NCBI RefSeq assembly: GCF_910592395.1
Contig: NC_088324.1
Location: 992,001 to 1,056,000 of the forward strand
DNA length: 64,000 nt
Source: Lineus longissimus
Taxonomy: Eukaryota; Nemertea; Pilidiophora; Heteronemertea; Lineidae
Reading direction: 5' to 3'
Both the position numbers and the translations under genes were made by a program. A model generated the notes under the pieces. The model saw only the letters and a list, made by a program, of their open reading frames with translations, searched no databases and had not been told where the DNA came from. How positions within the stretch are numbered: position 1 is the first letter of the stretch; every line of letters starts with the position of its first letter. This document shows positions 28,801-30,227 of this stretch, piece by piece.

Positions 28801-29950
28801 CAGGGTCTTTTATATCAGAACTACTTTTAGACGTTTCATCTAATAAAAAACGTCTCAATAGCTCCGACCATCTTTATGTCGTATCAAATTAATACATTTA
28901 TCTTCATCGCATCGCCATCGCATTTTGATAATGGTGTAACAAAATTCGTGTAAATTTGTTAGTTTGAACATGGATGTATACACTAAGTGCTGTGCATCCT
29001 TGGTTTGAATCTTATTGGGGAAAAAACAAGGTTAGTCTCTGAGACATGCACTTGCCCATTGCTTGTGGTGATTTATCTTGCATGCCTATAGCGCTGATGA
29101 CGCTAATTTTGCCAAGTTTTGAATTTTCTCTGCTTCATCAATTAAAAGTGGCGAGTTTGCGATCACTTTTCTGGCCATTCATTACATCCCCATCTATAAA
29201 TCCCGTGTCGGATTTTTTTTAAAGATGGAAAATAACATCTCTACAGGAAAATCATTGCTGAATTGATATTCAACAGTCTGGGAGAGTGAGGTGAAGCCCT
29301 TTAAGAAGGTCAAACACGTGTCGTAATGCTGCGATTTTCCATTTTAGATTATTATTGAAGGTGTTGTTGGGCGCAAGGCATTTGCCGATATAGCTATTGA
29401 CGATGTATCACTGACAGAAGGACCATGCCCAGGTAAATATCTCACCTGATCTCGTAGACGGACATTTTATAATAGGGAGTTTTCGCAAACCCCCCCGAAA
29501 TGCCAACATGCCAACGTGAACGCCTATGTCATTGTTCGACCTCCCGATACCGATGTCGAACAATGCAGTAGTCGTTCACGTTGACGTTTCGGCGGCTTTG
29601 CTAAATTTCCCTCTTTCCGAGTGCCACAAACAAGAACGCGTATGTATCAATGGCATGTGATAAGTAACAGTATTCCAACATGGTTGGGGGTTTGCCTTAA
29701 AAATCAACGAATAAGTTTTCATGATCTTTTAGTTAATTGATACCATTATTCATTATTTGAAGTTGCTATTATTTTGCACAGATAGGAGTAATTGTGACCT
29801 TAACAATGCGTTATATGACTCTTATATTCTCTCTTTTTGTTTGCTTCAGTTTGCTCCGATACTGATTTTCGTTGCTCAGACTGGAAGCTTATTTGTCGTG
29901 GCTATGAATCAATAAGAAGAGTGTGTAAAAAAACATGTGGACTATGCTAG
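1677..29950 (+). CDS. multi-exon secreted CCP-MAM-CCP-MAM-ShKT protein gene (5' end not found)
   Basis: Eleven intact exons with good splice sites, plus one damaged exon, encode extracellular modules in the order CCP, CCP, CCP, (broken CCP), MAM, CCP, Thr/Ala-rich linker, MAM, ShKT, then a stop at 29948-29950. CCP exons are phase 1-1. Each MAM domain is split over three exons of phase 1-1, 1-0 and 0-1, identically in both copies, which supports the model. CCP and MAM modules are protein-binding or adhesion folds and ShKT is a small disulfide domain, so the product is probably a secreted or surface recognition protein. I cannot name an orthologue. Introns over 300 bp (1881-2345, 2568-3417, 4373-4840, 5113-5557, 5646-5982, 27738-28185, 28452-29347, 29433-29849) hold nothing recognisable apart from the foldback at 29474-29613. 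The intron 6283-27599 contains the whole Polinton. No AATAAA is seen between the stop and the retrotransposon at 30228. Confidence 0.8.
2346..2567 (+). CDS. exon: CCP/sushi domain 2
   Basis: The acceptor TTTTCCAG ends at 2345 and the donor A|GTAAGT starts at 2568. The 222-bp exon is phase 1-1 and encodes four Cys in CCP spacing (PCDKL, ATFSCKP, RRRCDN, SPICKE). The usual Trp before the last Cys is not obvious. Confidence 0.75.
3418..3609 (+). CDS. exon: CCP/sushi domain 3
   Basis: The acceptor TTCTTCAG ends at 3417 and the donor G|GTAGGT starts at 3610. The 192-bp exon is phase 1-1. It has a CCP-like core (VTCKPGYEF, MDCQFGNFS, PPCRN) and an extra Cys pair near the N-terminus (RCTCPQ). Confidence 0.75.
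3732..3957 (+). pseudogene. damaged CCP exon 4
   Basis: A good acceptor (TTTTTCAG, ending 3731) is followed by a phase-1 CCP start (SCSLTNPANGYFSNN...HGQTVRV). The frame then loses the second CCP Cys, and the expected later Cys codons fall in another frame further on, with stops. No convincing donor is reached in the original frame before the TAG at 3947-3949. Because CCP exons are phase 1-1, skipping this exon would leave the transcript in frame. A strongly diverged but functional exon is the alternative. Confidence 0.45.
4229..4372 (+). CDS. exon: MAM domain 1, N-terminal part
   Basis: The acceptor TTTGTCTCAG ends at 4228 and the donor G|GTGAGG starts at 4373. The 144-bp exon is phase 1-1. 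It encodes the MAM opening (KCDFEDGLCYWSHD, FTWSRTNG, GPKSDHT), with the CxFE-x3-C-xW motif typical of the family. Confidence 0.85.
4841..5112 (+). CDS. exon: MAM domain 1, central part
   Basis: The acceptor CTCTCTTGCAG ends at 4840 and the donor CAA|GTGAGT starts at 5113. The exon is phase 1-0. It encodes the central MAM strands (YMYMETFQR, CLRFYYYMSG, GRLRVYVL, HWWLATLDVE). Confidence 0.85.
5558..5645 (+). CDS. exon: MAM domain 1, C-terminal part
   Basis: The acceptor TTTTATAG ends at 5557 and the donor A|GTAAGT starts at 5646. The exon is phase 0-1. It ends the MAM fold with IEGKVGSGHNGGIALDDITL and a final Cys (FCPR). Confidence 0.85.
5983..6282 (+). CDS. exon: CCP domain 5 plus Thr/Ala/Val-rich linker
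   Basis: The acceptor TTCTTTAATAG ends at 5982 and the donor TCAG|GTAATA starts at 6283; the 300-bp exon is phase 1-1. The first 55 codons form a CCP with four Cys and a Trp (GMWSES). About 40 codons of Thr/Ala/Val/Ser follow, encoded by ACA/GCA/GTA triplet repeats, and look like an O-glycosylated stalk. It is the last exon before the Polinton-bearing intron. Confidence 0.8.
6510..6515. repeat. Polinton target-site duplication, left (CCTTCA)
   Basis: CCTTCA lies directly before the first base of the element and is repeated exactly at 27266-27271. A 6-bp duplication is the known signature of Polinton integration. Confidence 0.97.
6516..6725 (+). repeat. Polinton left terminal inverted repeat (210 bp)
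   Basis: It matches the reverse complement of 27056-27265 at 209 of 210 positions; the difference is an A/G in the inner CCACCRCAATA copy. In protein-primed replication the ends serve as origins. The outer 21 bases recur inverted at 6624-6644, so the first 129 bases fold back on themselves (see findings). Confidence 0.97.
6962..6979. repeat. perfect 18-bp palindrome
   Basis: TGGTAACATATGTTACCA is perfectly self-complementary and lies in the noncoding left subterminal region of the Polinton. It could be a protein-binding site or a chance palindrome in AT-rich DNA. Confidence 0.6.
7010..7140. repeat. 131-bp subterminal hairpin
   Basis: The arms 7010-7050 and 7099-7140 are nearly complementary; the core TTAATGCGTTTATCCGACAG pairs with the segment ending at 7127. 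The interior is also partly paired. It lies in the 573-bp gene-free stretch between the left TIR and the first gene (6726-7298), which otherwise shows only the 18-bp palindrome. It may be a small foldback MITE or a cis element of the Polinton. Confidence 0.7.
7299..7736 (+). CDS. Polinton Gln-rich coiled-coil protein
   Basis: An ATG at 7299 (context TAATAATG) opens a 145-residue frame. Residues about 12-50 are Gln-rich and made of roughly two and a half copies of a 39-bp repeat (QQQFQQQVQPQMQ pattern). Residues about 75-145 are highly charged with heptad-like hydrophobics (LRDLRKDRNRLLDKIKKKKERM), predicting a coiled coil. I do not recognise a family. It is the leftmost gene of the element and runs in the same direction as the capsid genes. 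An in-frame GTG at 7275 would add eight residues but is an unlikely start. Confidence 0.65.
   Translation: MEGSNFSNPGTSQQQQFQPQMQQQQFQQQVQPQMQQQQFQQQVQPQMQQQSPMETSNSQVLPVTDRSQTLAHFYESLLSIRKLPGNSNDILRDLRKDRNRLLDKIKKKKERMEKLSFEILKDHQELQSIEKEIDLRNSEIMKEDF
7737..8469. other. Polinton noncoding region upstream of the capsid gene
   Basis: No gene is seen on either strand. The stretch holds a perfect CRE/ATF palindrome TGACGTCA at 8237-8244, followed directly by TGGGCGGGAA (E2F-like), and the palindrome CTACCGGTAG at 8263-8272. These are candidate promoter elements for the rightward capsid block starting at 8470. Confidence 0.5.
8237..8253 (+). promoter_or_regulatory. CRE/ATF palindrome plus E2F-like site
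   Basis: TGACGTCA is followed directly by TGGGCGGGAA. The pairing resembles animal DNA-virus promoters that combine ATF and E2F sites. It lies about 220 bp upstream of the major capsid start. Short motifs can arise by chance. Confidence 0.35.
8470..9726 (+). pseudogene. MCP: Polinton major capsid protein (double jelly roll), interrupted by one in-frame TAA
   Basis: The ATG at 8470 lies in the context AAATAAATAGAAAATG. The frame stays open to 9726 (419 codons) except for a TAA at 9280-9282, after residue 270. Both halves are in the same frame and belong to one protein. The first half has features of Polinton and virophage hexons (an early VRIPALRENTFFVP strand, then KWGTEQIF). The second half resumes with a capsid-like strand and the motif SDYVDGARDSEKF and ends QIASLQH. 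The product would be the trimeric hexon of an icosahedral shell. The stop removes most of the second jelly roll, so this copy should not yield functional capsid unless the stop is read through. It is followed closely by two other virion genes in the same direction. Confidence 0.88.
9805..10041 (+). CDS. Polinton small conserved protein, 78 aa
   Basis: An ATG at 9805 sits in the context TAATTAAATG and encodes 78 residues ending at 10041. A central segment (LYQSLLLASTTIGYSMLL) could be membrane-associated and is followed by a basic stretch. The C-terminus (GGTVAISNGTLEYLYDQG) has the look of a small conserved Polinton virion or membrane protein that I recall between hexon and minor capsid genes. 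Function is unknown. It lies 78 bp after the capsid stop and 57 bp before the minor capsid gene. Confidence 0.65.
   Translation: MDTPGKKDIINTLYQSLLLASTTIGYSMLLKRFLRINIGPPSQADLEEILKLGGTVAISNGTLEYLYDQGILPRNIMK
10099..10875 (+). CDS. Polinton minor capsid-like protein
   Basis: This frame has 258 residues and starts at an ATG in the context CTTAAGTAAATG. The protein is beta-rich, with a TLPDGLYDLQSFSKVF segment and a C-terminal module (LNIRLTDEKGDIIDLNGHNV) typical of Polinton minor capsid/penton-like proteins, which are predicted single jelly rolls filling the vertices. The gene sits directly downstream of the hexon and small-protein genes, as expected for a virion block. Its last 13 codons come from a 30-bp double-hairpin element (10838-10862), which adds RAMLSGQSPT and then a stop. 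The natural C-terminus was therefore probably replaced or extended by the element. A second protein with a similar C-terminal module is at 19503-21210. Confidence 0.72.
   Translation: MVTVMNIDSSDYPDQSSSDLTVNLKTEIQDACSITLTFAVIPCTFYNISAARENNRIKVKGFDVAEITLPDGLYDLQSFSKVFADKLKENSMSRGAVRFDLEEPTGKAILHFLKRKNEAHYQIYFLGKSNELFGMKSEWPYPLDNKSKDDVVSEKPINFRPINHFVFHCDIIESNSVLSNGEASDVLTTRPIKEANFGDLIAYIFEKPIAIPCKPRFNKLNIRLTDEKGDIIDLNGHNVQYQLVLTRAMLSGQSPTHH
10838..10862 (+). repeat. double mini-hairpin element (3' end of minor capsid gene)
   Basis: GAGC-TAT-GCTC, spacer TCA, then GGAC-AAA-GTCC. It encodes the C-terminal RAMLSGQSPT of the minor capsid frame just before its stop. Confidence 0.9.
10891..11349 (+). 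CDS. Polinton two-helix membrane protein
   Basis: A 152-residue frame starts 15 bp after the minor capsid stop. The N-terminus (MAGIGMLFGSAIINGLAFTGSGYLF) is a short hydrophobic segment. A second strong transmembrane helix (YLWIILGLSGFGLIIYYF) lies near residues 125-142. The charged middle part has coiled-coil character. The N-terminal motif recalls a recurrent small Polinton membrane protein, likely a virion membrane or vertex component. The last residues (DRTQS) and the stop come from the first unit of the 19-bp hairpin array at 11331, so its C-terminus too is formed by repeat DNA. Confidence 0.7.
   Translation: MAGIGMLFGSAIINGLAFTGSGYLFKKLDKNGYETEMKRHNLAQEQLQRASTEWDEHRKSTIDFVNLELKRERDASIDFNNTDSALTVYNHLHPERTIVLPQRPQLSDYYQPSDEMKKYEYLWIILGLSGFGLIIYYFTRVRKTKTTDRTQS
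11331..11425. repeat. five-copy 19-bp tandem array of GGAC-ACA-GTCC mini-hairpins
   Basis: There are five exact-length units of TGATCGGACACAGTCCTGA (one has GGGC). Each contains a 4-bp stem and 3-nt loop like the second half of the 30-bp elements. The array lies at the convergent junction between the membrane-protein gene (plus) and the ATPase gene (minus). Confidence 0.9.
11441..12061 (-). CDS. Polinton genome-packaging ATPase (A32-like, FtsK/HerA type)
   Basis: A frame of 206 residues reads from an ATG at 12061 and is intact. Walker A is GVTNCGKT near residues 16-23 and Walker B is LFLIDDCA near residues 93-100, with a following arginine-rich segment (FSGRHYNL). Family knowledge: these ATPases pump DNA into the capsid of Polintons, virophages, poxviruses and other nucleocytoplasmic viruses. 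The start codon is only 4 bp from the oppositely directed integrase start, so the two genes share a very short bidirectional leader. Its 3' end converges on the hairpin array at 11331-11425. Confidence 0.92.
   Translation of the reverse strand: MSEVFIYEPHNMLISGVTNCGKTYFALDLLEKEYRHKFQNIVIFCPTYFNNKTYERKWIYQDKNVYIVNPEAVASNLDLVLQFATLTFAGSNTLFLIDDCANLRDTKKKVSELCNLAFSGRHYNLTVWLLVQKYNSVVKDYRENIRILVLFFNKDESAMKDALEENSVIPKEKRQYYIEELKMKKGSKLIIRLQHPFGFTLSHQKS
12062..12065. promoter_or_regulatory. 4-bp divergent leader between ATPase and integrase starts
   Basis: The sequence CATTTAAATG contains both start codons and reads TTTAAATG on each strand. Promoter elements for each gene must therefore lie inside the other gene, or the TAAATG-like start motif is itself part of the promoter. 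Confidence 0.5.
12066..13187 (+). CDS. INT: Polinton retroviral-type integrase with C-terminal chromodomain
   Basis: The frame is 373 residues and uninterrupted. The catalytic DDE triad is visible as D92 (ADLVDM), D152 (QFDDGKEF) and E186 (VVERFNR), in an RNase H-like rve core at about residues 82-235. The last 50 residues (KIEKILRYKTSKGKKYGLVKWKGY...NEWLP) form a chromodomain, which may guide integration by reading histone marks. Integration would create the 6-bp duplications seen at the ends. Residues 38-47 (MTSSREQSSG) are encoded by an inserted 30-bp double-hairpin element at 12178-12202, in the poorly conserved region before the core, leaving the frame intact. Confidence 0.94.
   Translation: MNVKDDKQQYLRDLYYNPESPVAYSSLSKIWKQVKEDMTSSREQSSGKLIKQKEVKEFLETLPTHQLHKPAIKKFTFRKTMVSYIDQQWQADLVDMQKFESKNKGFRFILTVIGLFSRFSWALAVKSKRGEEIRDAFKVIFEEAKPTKIQFDDGKEFYNKHFKELLTENDIEWFSTKSDKKAAVVERFNRTLKEKMWRYFTAKETDKWIDVLDDLVSGYNNTFHSSIGMKPVDARKMENEGTVWYNLYGLHLKETFGNPKYKVGDSVRISKYKSIFGKGYMPNYTEEVFQIKQIIFTHPIVYQLEDYHKEEIQGYFYEEELSYVPNPDQLEYKIEKILRYKTSKGKKYGLVKWKGYSDKFNEWLPVSDIKSLK
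12178..12202 (-). repeat. double mini-hairpin element inside the integrase gene
   Basis: TGAC-TTC-GTCA, spacer CGA, then GAGC-AGA-GCTC. The TGAC/GTCA stem is a compensated variant of GGAC/GTCC. It is in frame, encoding about 10 residues upstream of the catalytic core. Confidence 0.88.
13862..13916 (+). repeat. tandem pair of double mini-hairpin elements in the HNH gene
   Basis: Two units exactly 30 bp apart have cores 13862-13886 and 13892-13916. The second has AGAC-GAA-GTCT in place of GGAC-GAA-GTCC, a compensated change. They encode RAMLSGRSPT and RAMLSRRSLT in frame. Confidence 0.93.
14002..14026 (-). repeat. double mini-hairpin element in the HNH gene
   Basis: GGAC-AAA-GTCC, spacer CGA, then GAAC-AGA-GTTC. 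The GAAC/GTTC stem is a compensated variant. It is in frame just before the LDHVLP motif. Confidence 0.9.
14479..14730 (+). CDS. Polinton small basic/proline-rich protein, 83 aa
   Basis: The ATG is in the context CTTAATTAAATG, 19 bp after the HNH gene. The N-terminus is basic (RTWGYTKRPRNWKERLERF) and is followed by a Glu-rich helix and a Pro/Lys-rich tail with a repeated EKPLKP/EKPLKF segment. I do not recognise a family; a DNA-binding or virion core role would be speculative. It ends 4 bp before the next ATG. Confidence 0.5.
   Translation: MNRTWGYTKRPRNWKERLERFHRELEAEVESKLEPGPEKPLKPAVPAGTEKPLKFNVLQKPVVSARSTLNTRNDRTTDSSYSH
14735..15326 (+). pseudogene. Polinton glycine-rich hydrophobic protein, frameshifted near its start
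   Basis: An ATG at 14735 (context CTAATTAAATG) reads 18 codons to a TAA at 14789-14791. The conserved body continues in another frame from about 14796 to 15326. It comprises a charged helix (ESEIEFRRKIFSKYKKAF), a long glycine/alanine-rich hydrophobic region, probably membrane-inserting (SVAAGSVGVSALAGVITAPI), and a C-terminal coiled-coil segment. A one- or two-base shift between 14785 and 14796 accounts for the split. The body resembles a common uncharacterised Polinton protein with a glycine-rich hydrophobic hairpin and a following SKL/DLVSKAL helix. Its stop lies 15 bp before the hairpin cluster at 15341. Confidence 0.6.
15341..15425. repeat. cluster of three double mini-hairpin elements at a convergent junction
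   Basis: The cores are 15341-15365 (minus type, GAAC/GTTC stem), 15371-15395 (plus type, GGGC/GCTC wobble stem) and 15401-15425, spaced exactly 30 bp. The third is a hybrid with two GGAC/GTCC hairpins around a CGA spacer. The cluster is noncoding and directly follows the stop at 15326. Confidence 0.92.
15547..15679. repeat. second cluster of double mini-hairpins at the same junction
   Basis: The cores are 15547-15571 (second stem decayed), the half-unit 15577-15587 (GGAC-AAA-GTCC), 15609-15633, 15639-15663 (opposite orientation) and the half-unit 15669-15679 (AAGC-GAA-GTTT). The last overlaps the polymerase stop codon (15667-15669). The spacer 15426-15546 shows no gene. Confidence 0.88.
18066..18076 (-). 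repeat. half double-hairpin element in polymerase gene
   Basis: A single GAGC-AGA-GCTC hairpin lies in the poorly conserved Thr/Ser-rich insert just after exonuclease motif I. The second hairpin is not visible. Confidence 0.6.
18560..18646 (+). repeat. two double mini-hairpin elements in polymerase N-terminal region
   Basis: Core 18560-18584 is GAAC-TCT-GTTC / TCG / TGAC-GAA-GTCA, with both stems compensated variants. Core 18622-18646 is GAGC-TCT-GCTC / TCA / GGAC-AAA-GTCC. They are read on the minus strand as MTSSREQSSK and TDFVLRAELE, i.e. in different frames of the unit, without breaking the gene. Confidence 0.9.
18953..19058 (+). repeat. three double mini-hairpin elements in polymerase N-terminal region
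   Basis: The cores are 18953-18977 (GAAC-TTT-GTTC / TCG / GGAC-TTT-GTCC), 18983-19007 (GAGC-TAT-GCTC / TCT / GGAC-GTA-GTCC) and a diverged 19034-19058 (first stem decayed, second stem GACC-AAA-GGTC). The first two are exactly 30 bp apart and encode TRTTSREHSS-TRTKSREQSST on the minus strand. Confidence 0.88.
19447..19502. promoter_or_regulatory. AT-rich divergent promoter region
   Basis: The 56-bp AT-rich gap between the divergent polymerase and 19503 starts contains TAATAAATAGAATG on the minus strand and ATTAAATAGAAATG on the plus strand, the same start context used across the element. Confidence 0.5.
19503..21210 (+). pseudogene. Polinton virion-like protein, split by a MITE and a frameshift
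   Basis: The ATG at 19503 (context ATTAAATAGAAATG) reads 17 codons into the MITE at 19553. The coding sequence resumes after the duplicated TA at 20358-20359, continues to about 20580, then needs a one-base shift at the seven-T run 20582-20588 to stay open to 21210. The downstream part (FLVKPSFRRII... HIKFEITDENGKLVNFRGTEV) is beta-rich. Its C-terminal module resembles that of the minor capsid-like protein at 10099-10875, so a second virion protein is likely. The last eight residues (ELCSQDEV) and the stop come from a double-hairpin unit at 21184. With two independent lesions this copy is dead. Confidence 0.6.
19553..20357. mobile_element. pogo/Tigger-like MITE, 805 bp, TA target duplication
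   Basis: The ends are CAGTACAACCTCTCTATTGC on the left and, in reverse complement, CAGTAGAACCTCCCTCAGCG on the right. It is flanked by TA at 19551-19552 and 20358-20359. Copies of a GTGTCCGC...AGAGAGGT motif repeat inside both ends. No transposase frame is apparent; the longest internal ORF on the minus strand looks random. It interrupts a Polinton gene, so it inserted after that gene was already part of a Polinton. Confidence 0.9.
21184..21307 (+). repeat. cluster of double mini-hairpin elements at a convergent junction
   Basis: The cores are 21184-21208, 21214-21238 (GAGT-TAA-ACTC, a compensated stem), the half-unit 21244-21254 (GAGT-TAA-ACTC) and 21283-21307. The first three starts are exactly 30 bp apart. 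The cluster spans the 3' end of the plus-strand gene and the 112-bp convergent gap before 21323. Confidence 0.93.
21323..21919 (-). CDS. Polinton single-pass membrane protein with basic domain and five in-frame hairpin elements
   Basis: The frame is 198 residues from an ATG at 21919 (context AAGATAAATG). Residues about 35-65 are basic with a conserved-looking core (KKPRSEKQLAWSRELGRRSK), followed by an acidic Glu-rich stretch. A single transmembrane helix (YVYVLGLGAVILAAFIMF) lies near residues 107-124. Double-hairpin elements encode RAMLSGQSPT-RTTSREQSST near the N-terminus and three tandem 10-residue repeats after the membrane helix, about a quarter of the protein. The basic motif recalls a recurrent Polinton protein of unknown role, perhaps DNA- or capsid-binding at a membrane. 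The frame is intact despite five insertions. Confidence 0.7.
   Translation of the reverse strand: MELETVTDTTRAMLSGQSPTRTTSREQSSTKVSVSKKPRSEKQLAWSRELGRRSKEFKRIKKDKTTFKVQDSSPNNRVVEKEEEELEEEEPQSQNTDVSLRESSSNTYVYVLGLGAVILAAFIMFKKLPKKVSKEQRSGLNRAMLSGQSPNRTLFSGRSPNRAMLSGQSPNEAVMNGSINPLVKPVVKEKKCTIPLME
21411..21495 (-). repeat. three tandem double mini-hairpin elements in the membrane-protein gene
   Basis: The cores 21411-21435, 21441-21465 (GAAC-AAA-GTTC variant stem and TAC loop) and 21471-21495 are spaced exactly 30 bp. They encode NRAMLSGQSP, NRTLFSGRSP and NRAMLSGQSP. Confidence 0.95.
21834..21888. repeat. inverted pair of double mini-hairpin elements
   Basis: Core 21834-21858 is plus type (GAAC-TTT-GTTC, GGAC-GTA-GTCC) and 21864-21888 is minus type, 30 bp apart in opposite orientation. 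They encode the N-terminal RAMLSGQSPTRTTSREQSST of the membrane protein. Confidence 0.93.
21942..21966 (+). repeat. double mini-hairpin element with both stems replaced
   Basis: GAAC-TAT-GTTC / TCA / TAAC-CAG-GTTA. Both stems differ from the consensus yet pair perfectly. It is noncoding, in the 49-bp gap between two minus-strand genes. Confidence 0.85.
21969..22790 (-). CDS. Polinton Asn/Gln-rich protein with conserved C-terminal helical domain
   Basis: The frame is 273 residues from an ATG at 22790 (context TTTTAAATG). The first 110 residues are Asn/Gln/Ser-rich with short repeats (PSQGIVN). Residues about 130-235 form a conserved-looking helical domain (MTEKEILKHHRMYETKMAARL, TKLSRWLLPIDDEDDLYHDL, LGWLSLRMGPLTALASTTL) that I recall from other Polinton proteins of unknown function. 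The tail is acidic with a Met-Asn-Thr repeat. A partly decayed double-hairpin element at 22700 encodes MSPESLARVG in frame. The frame is intact. Confidence 0.65.
   Translation of the reverse strand: MNNQQMNSQTSAVIEQQMKQIGVMSPESLARVGASNQQNTGSYQQNRTNFQQNCSTNQQVSNKQLNSSNLVTPSQGIVNPSQGIVNSSCQLGSTSNQQNLNYLTDSGLKAKQDLGILVATGKSKDFLNKQITFNDLDNMTEKEILKHHRMYETKMAARLNDSLGKTVIKAYTKLSRWLLPIDDEDDLYHDLRNDYLITNELDKWLGWLSLRMGPLTALASTTLITLGHCHEESSMNTSSMTASNMNTPNMTVSECDKPIDESLDITGSDDKED
22700..22720 (+). repeat. partial double mini-hairpin element
   Basis: GAGC-TAA-GCTC / TCA / GGAC-TCA, with the second stem's 3' arm lost. It is in frame in the Asn/Gln-rich gene. Confidence 0.65.
22865..22919 (+). repeat. tandem pair of double mini-hairpin elements at a gene 3' end
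   Basis: The cores are 22865-22889 and 22895-22919, 30 bp apart. The second has AGAC-GAA-GTCC, a half-changed stem. They encode the C-terminal GLRLESIARV-GLRPESIAR of the minus-strand gene. Confidence 0.93.
23591..23624. repeat. 17-bp tandem duplication causing a frameshift
   Basis: TCTCAAGAGTTTTATCG (23591-23607) is repeated with one change at 23608-23624. The two ORFs on either side differ in frame by the amount a 17-bp insertion would cause. Confidence 0.8.
23817..23901. repeat. three tandem double mini-hairpins in alternating orientation
   Basis: The cores are 23817-23841 (minus), 23847-23871 (plus) and 23877-23901 (minus), exactly 30 bp apart. They encode RAELSGRSPT-RTRSREQSST-RAELSGRSPT in frame. 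Confidence 0.95.
24041..25561 (-). CDS. Polinton large coiled-coil/membrane protein, 506 aa
   Basis: An intact frame runs from an ATG at 25561 (context AAGTAATTATG). The order is: an N-terminal region with a conserved-looking SFSIPPDRVRGIGPQLEKEK segment; a Pro/Met linker; a coiled coil at about residues 245-325; a conserved LKDRIKLLFKTYGVTISAII helix leading into a membrane segment; a collagen-like Pro-Gly-Pro repeat (about residues 390-420); an amphipathic helix; and two or more hydrophobic helices (AALPGIIGSIVSFLLKTIGAV, AVIAIVSSIIYGLIGG) with a basic tail. The C-terminal layout is that of a widespread Polinton-encoded protein of unknown role, probably a membrane-embedded virion component. 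The tail KALKSRKALKSRK reflects an 18-bp direct repeat at 24053-24088. No hairpin element was found in it. Confidence 0.78.
   Translation of the reverse strand: MAEGGEDIQMGELDNYHFRNVDDPNTVETNRTFQDDGTTYNTGGGNFTTEISFSIPPDRVRGIGPQLEKEKSWLLKIEDKLEKALKKSDKWKYDPNKLSNLASRIYAYKEDPYFLPTDEELANFTVQQKKNIELYTDPFNKENKKLIPLTKGDGKFYSELTLKNKYGLRFANMIKDMIAPDEPAPMEGPRMAPMEGPTPVSQIQSIAPETQAVINEVNSSNRPIDKLIDSNDDELKTLGFTEYALRELRGLKQAGDDLAAVKRDKDMQIQELEKKIHNLTRDYVKSVEEDTEDKGELKKQIDELNDKLYEEQSKVWRLDNDRESQTRRIKRLIVDVLKKPDSTIPLKDRIKLLFKTYGVTISAIITAVVMTFTTLGLSISSALSGATKSVKPTPGPDPTPGPDPTPGPTPEPGPGPKPSIPDKVKEGLKKFAEWLKELAKKSAAALPGIIGSIVSFLLKTIGAVVGFLAEHLIIAVIAIVSSIIYGLIGGVKALKSRKALKSRKRS
25572..27041 (-). CDS. Polinton conserved large protein with C-terminal membrane anchor, 489 aa
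   Basis: An intact frame runs from an ATG at 27041 (context TTAAAATAAATG), 15 bp inside the right TIR boundary. The N-terminal two thirds carry motifs I recall from a common Polinton protein (FFRLQETKITPGFLSLK, LRLERNPLSFYQNQFNMAVW, LLRSIYRFHVYYQI, GIERLNDTIRTYVYCILGAQ). A Thr/Lys-rich linker and one transmembrane helix (IKFMLYSVVGTLIVFMV) follow at the very C-terminus. Function is unknown; its size and anchor fit a surface or receptor-type virion protein, which is inference. One double-hairpin element (25752-25776) is in frame in the linker. Confidence 0.8.
   Translation of the reverse strand: MAFLLSSLSKTEVKTKHNYSSASGVIKYYPIANQHKSKFTYDFFNLEVTVNTNNFFRLQETKITPGFLSLKNKKDCLRLERNPLSFYQNQFNMAVWFATTGCGISIDDHLNHSDPLLRSIYRFHVYYQILKIMKNLEIPIPGESDFNETNNNINRRKLGGLLSEFGLKDEYDFSVFENNGGWRSWSVPDYNPNITDPGYYINDSKINFFLMQVHENRMPPMFSKDWDAGMANFKYPDTFIKYHVKQHKNVFDVITQNECQTYQQFMIFKSNGFSNPGIERLNDTIRTYVYCILGAQALTRTPIIGVPGTELDAQKEFNKLLKDSINQHPDIPTSIQRYQKAVSDTHTRLDYVIAPGLYVIGSNMVLVIGKLDNYNNNILIAPKNAKPGKNDINHKKTLPPPLMEGNSSKKIRVKSSVGTVKTDFDLRAKLETSHTPKSNVVTPKTTETSKNTPTTTKLDTKVEKEDDTHETIKFMLYSVVGTLIVFMVR
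25752..25776 (+). repeat. double mini-hairpin element in a linker
   Basis: GAGC-TTT-GCTC / TCA / GGTC-GAA-GTCC, with one mismatch in the second stem. It is read on the minus strand as TDFDLRAKLE, in frame. Confidence 0.85.
27056..27265 (-). repeat. Polinton right terminal inverted repeat (210 bp)
   Basis: This is the reverse complement of 6516-6725 with one mismatch. It ends ...ACTTTCT, so the element has AG/CT termini. Confidence 0.97.
27266..27271. repeat. Polinton target-site duplication, right (CCTTCA)
   Basis: An exact copy of 6510-6515. Confidence 0.97.
27600..27737 (+). CDS. exon: MAM domain 2, N-terminal part
   Basis: The acceptor TTGTTTTAG ends at 27599 and the donor A|GTAAGT starts at 27738. 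The exon is phase 1-1 and parallel to 4229-4372 (HCNFDNDICKWTHDPSSD, LNWTRHQG, GPLSDHT). It is the first host exon after the Polinton-bearing intron. Short C/T-rich near-repeats of TATCCTTT lie at 27538-27580. Confidence 0.85.
28186..28451 (+). CDS. exon: MAM domain 2, central part
   Basis: The acceptor GGTTACAG ends at 28185 and the donor AAG|GTAAAT starts at 28452. The exon is phase 1-0 and parallel to 4841-5112 (HYMLMSTSSSHRGAKARL, KCFKFYFN, LNVYVGN). Confidence 0.82.
29348..29432 (+). CDS. exon: MAM domain 2, C-terminal part
   Basis: The acceptor TTTTAG ends at 29347 and the donor G|GTAAAT starts at 29433. The exon is phase 0-1 and encodes IIIEGVVGRKAFADIAIDDV and the closing GPCP. Confidence 0.82.
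29474..29613. repeat. foldback repeat in the last intron
   Basis: The arms around AGTTTTCGCAAACC...ACGTGAACG...CATTGTTCGAC are complementary to GTCGAACAATG...CGTTCACGT...GGCTTTGCTAAATTTCCC. It is a short imperfect hairpin of MITE type, resembling the foldback at 56711-56825 in its outer bases. Confidence 0.6.
29850..29950 (+). CDS. terminal exon: ShKT domain and stop
   Basis: The acceptor TTTGCTTCAG ends at 29849, phase 1, with a TAG stop at 29948-29950. It has six Cys in ShKT spacing, ending VCKKTCGLC. ShKT domains are small disulfide-rich modules named after a sea anemone peptide. They are common at the ends of animal secreted enzymes and adhesion proteins, so the domain alone does not imply a toxin. 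Confidence 0.85.
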
Positions 29951-30222
29951 TGAGCTCTGACCTCGGGGATAAAGAGTATAGACGCAAGCCCCGTTATTGT
30001 GACGGAAATATCATCATATCCGTATGAAAAGATTGGAAGATTGAAACATTGGATAGACGGAAAGACGGACTTGGAACGAGGAATCACTATTCACAGCTGT
30101 GACGTACTTCATTACGTATACATGTAATTGGAATATTCTAGACTTAATACTGATATGTGAACCTTTGGCACAATCTATCTATAGTTTCAGAGTTACCCAG
30201 TATATTGATGTTGCCATTGTCG

Positions 30223-30227
30223 TTATG
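30223..30227. repeat. retrotransposon target duplication, left (TTATG)
   Basis: TTATG lies directly before the 5' LTR and matches 34621-34625. Confidence 0.9.

Noticed and set aside
29850-29950. Terminal exon as a toxin gene
   Set aside because: It is one ShKT module at the end of a CCP/MAM multidomain protein, a common non-toxin arrangement in animals.
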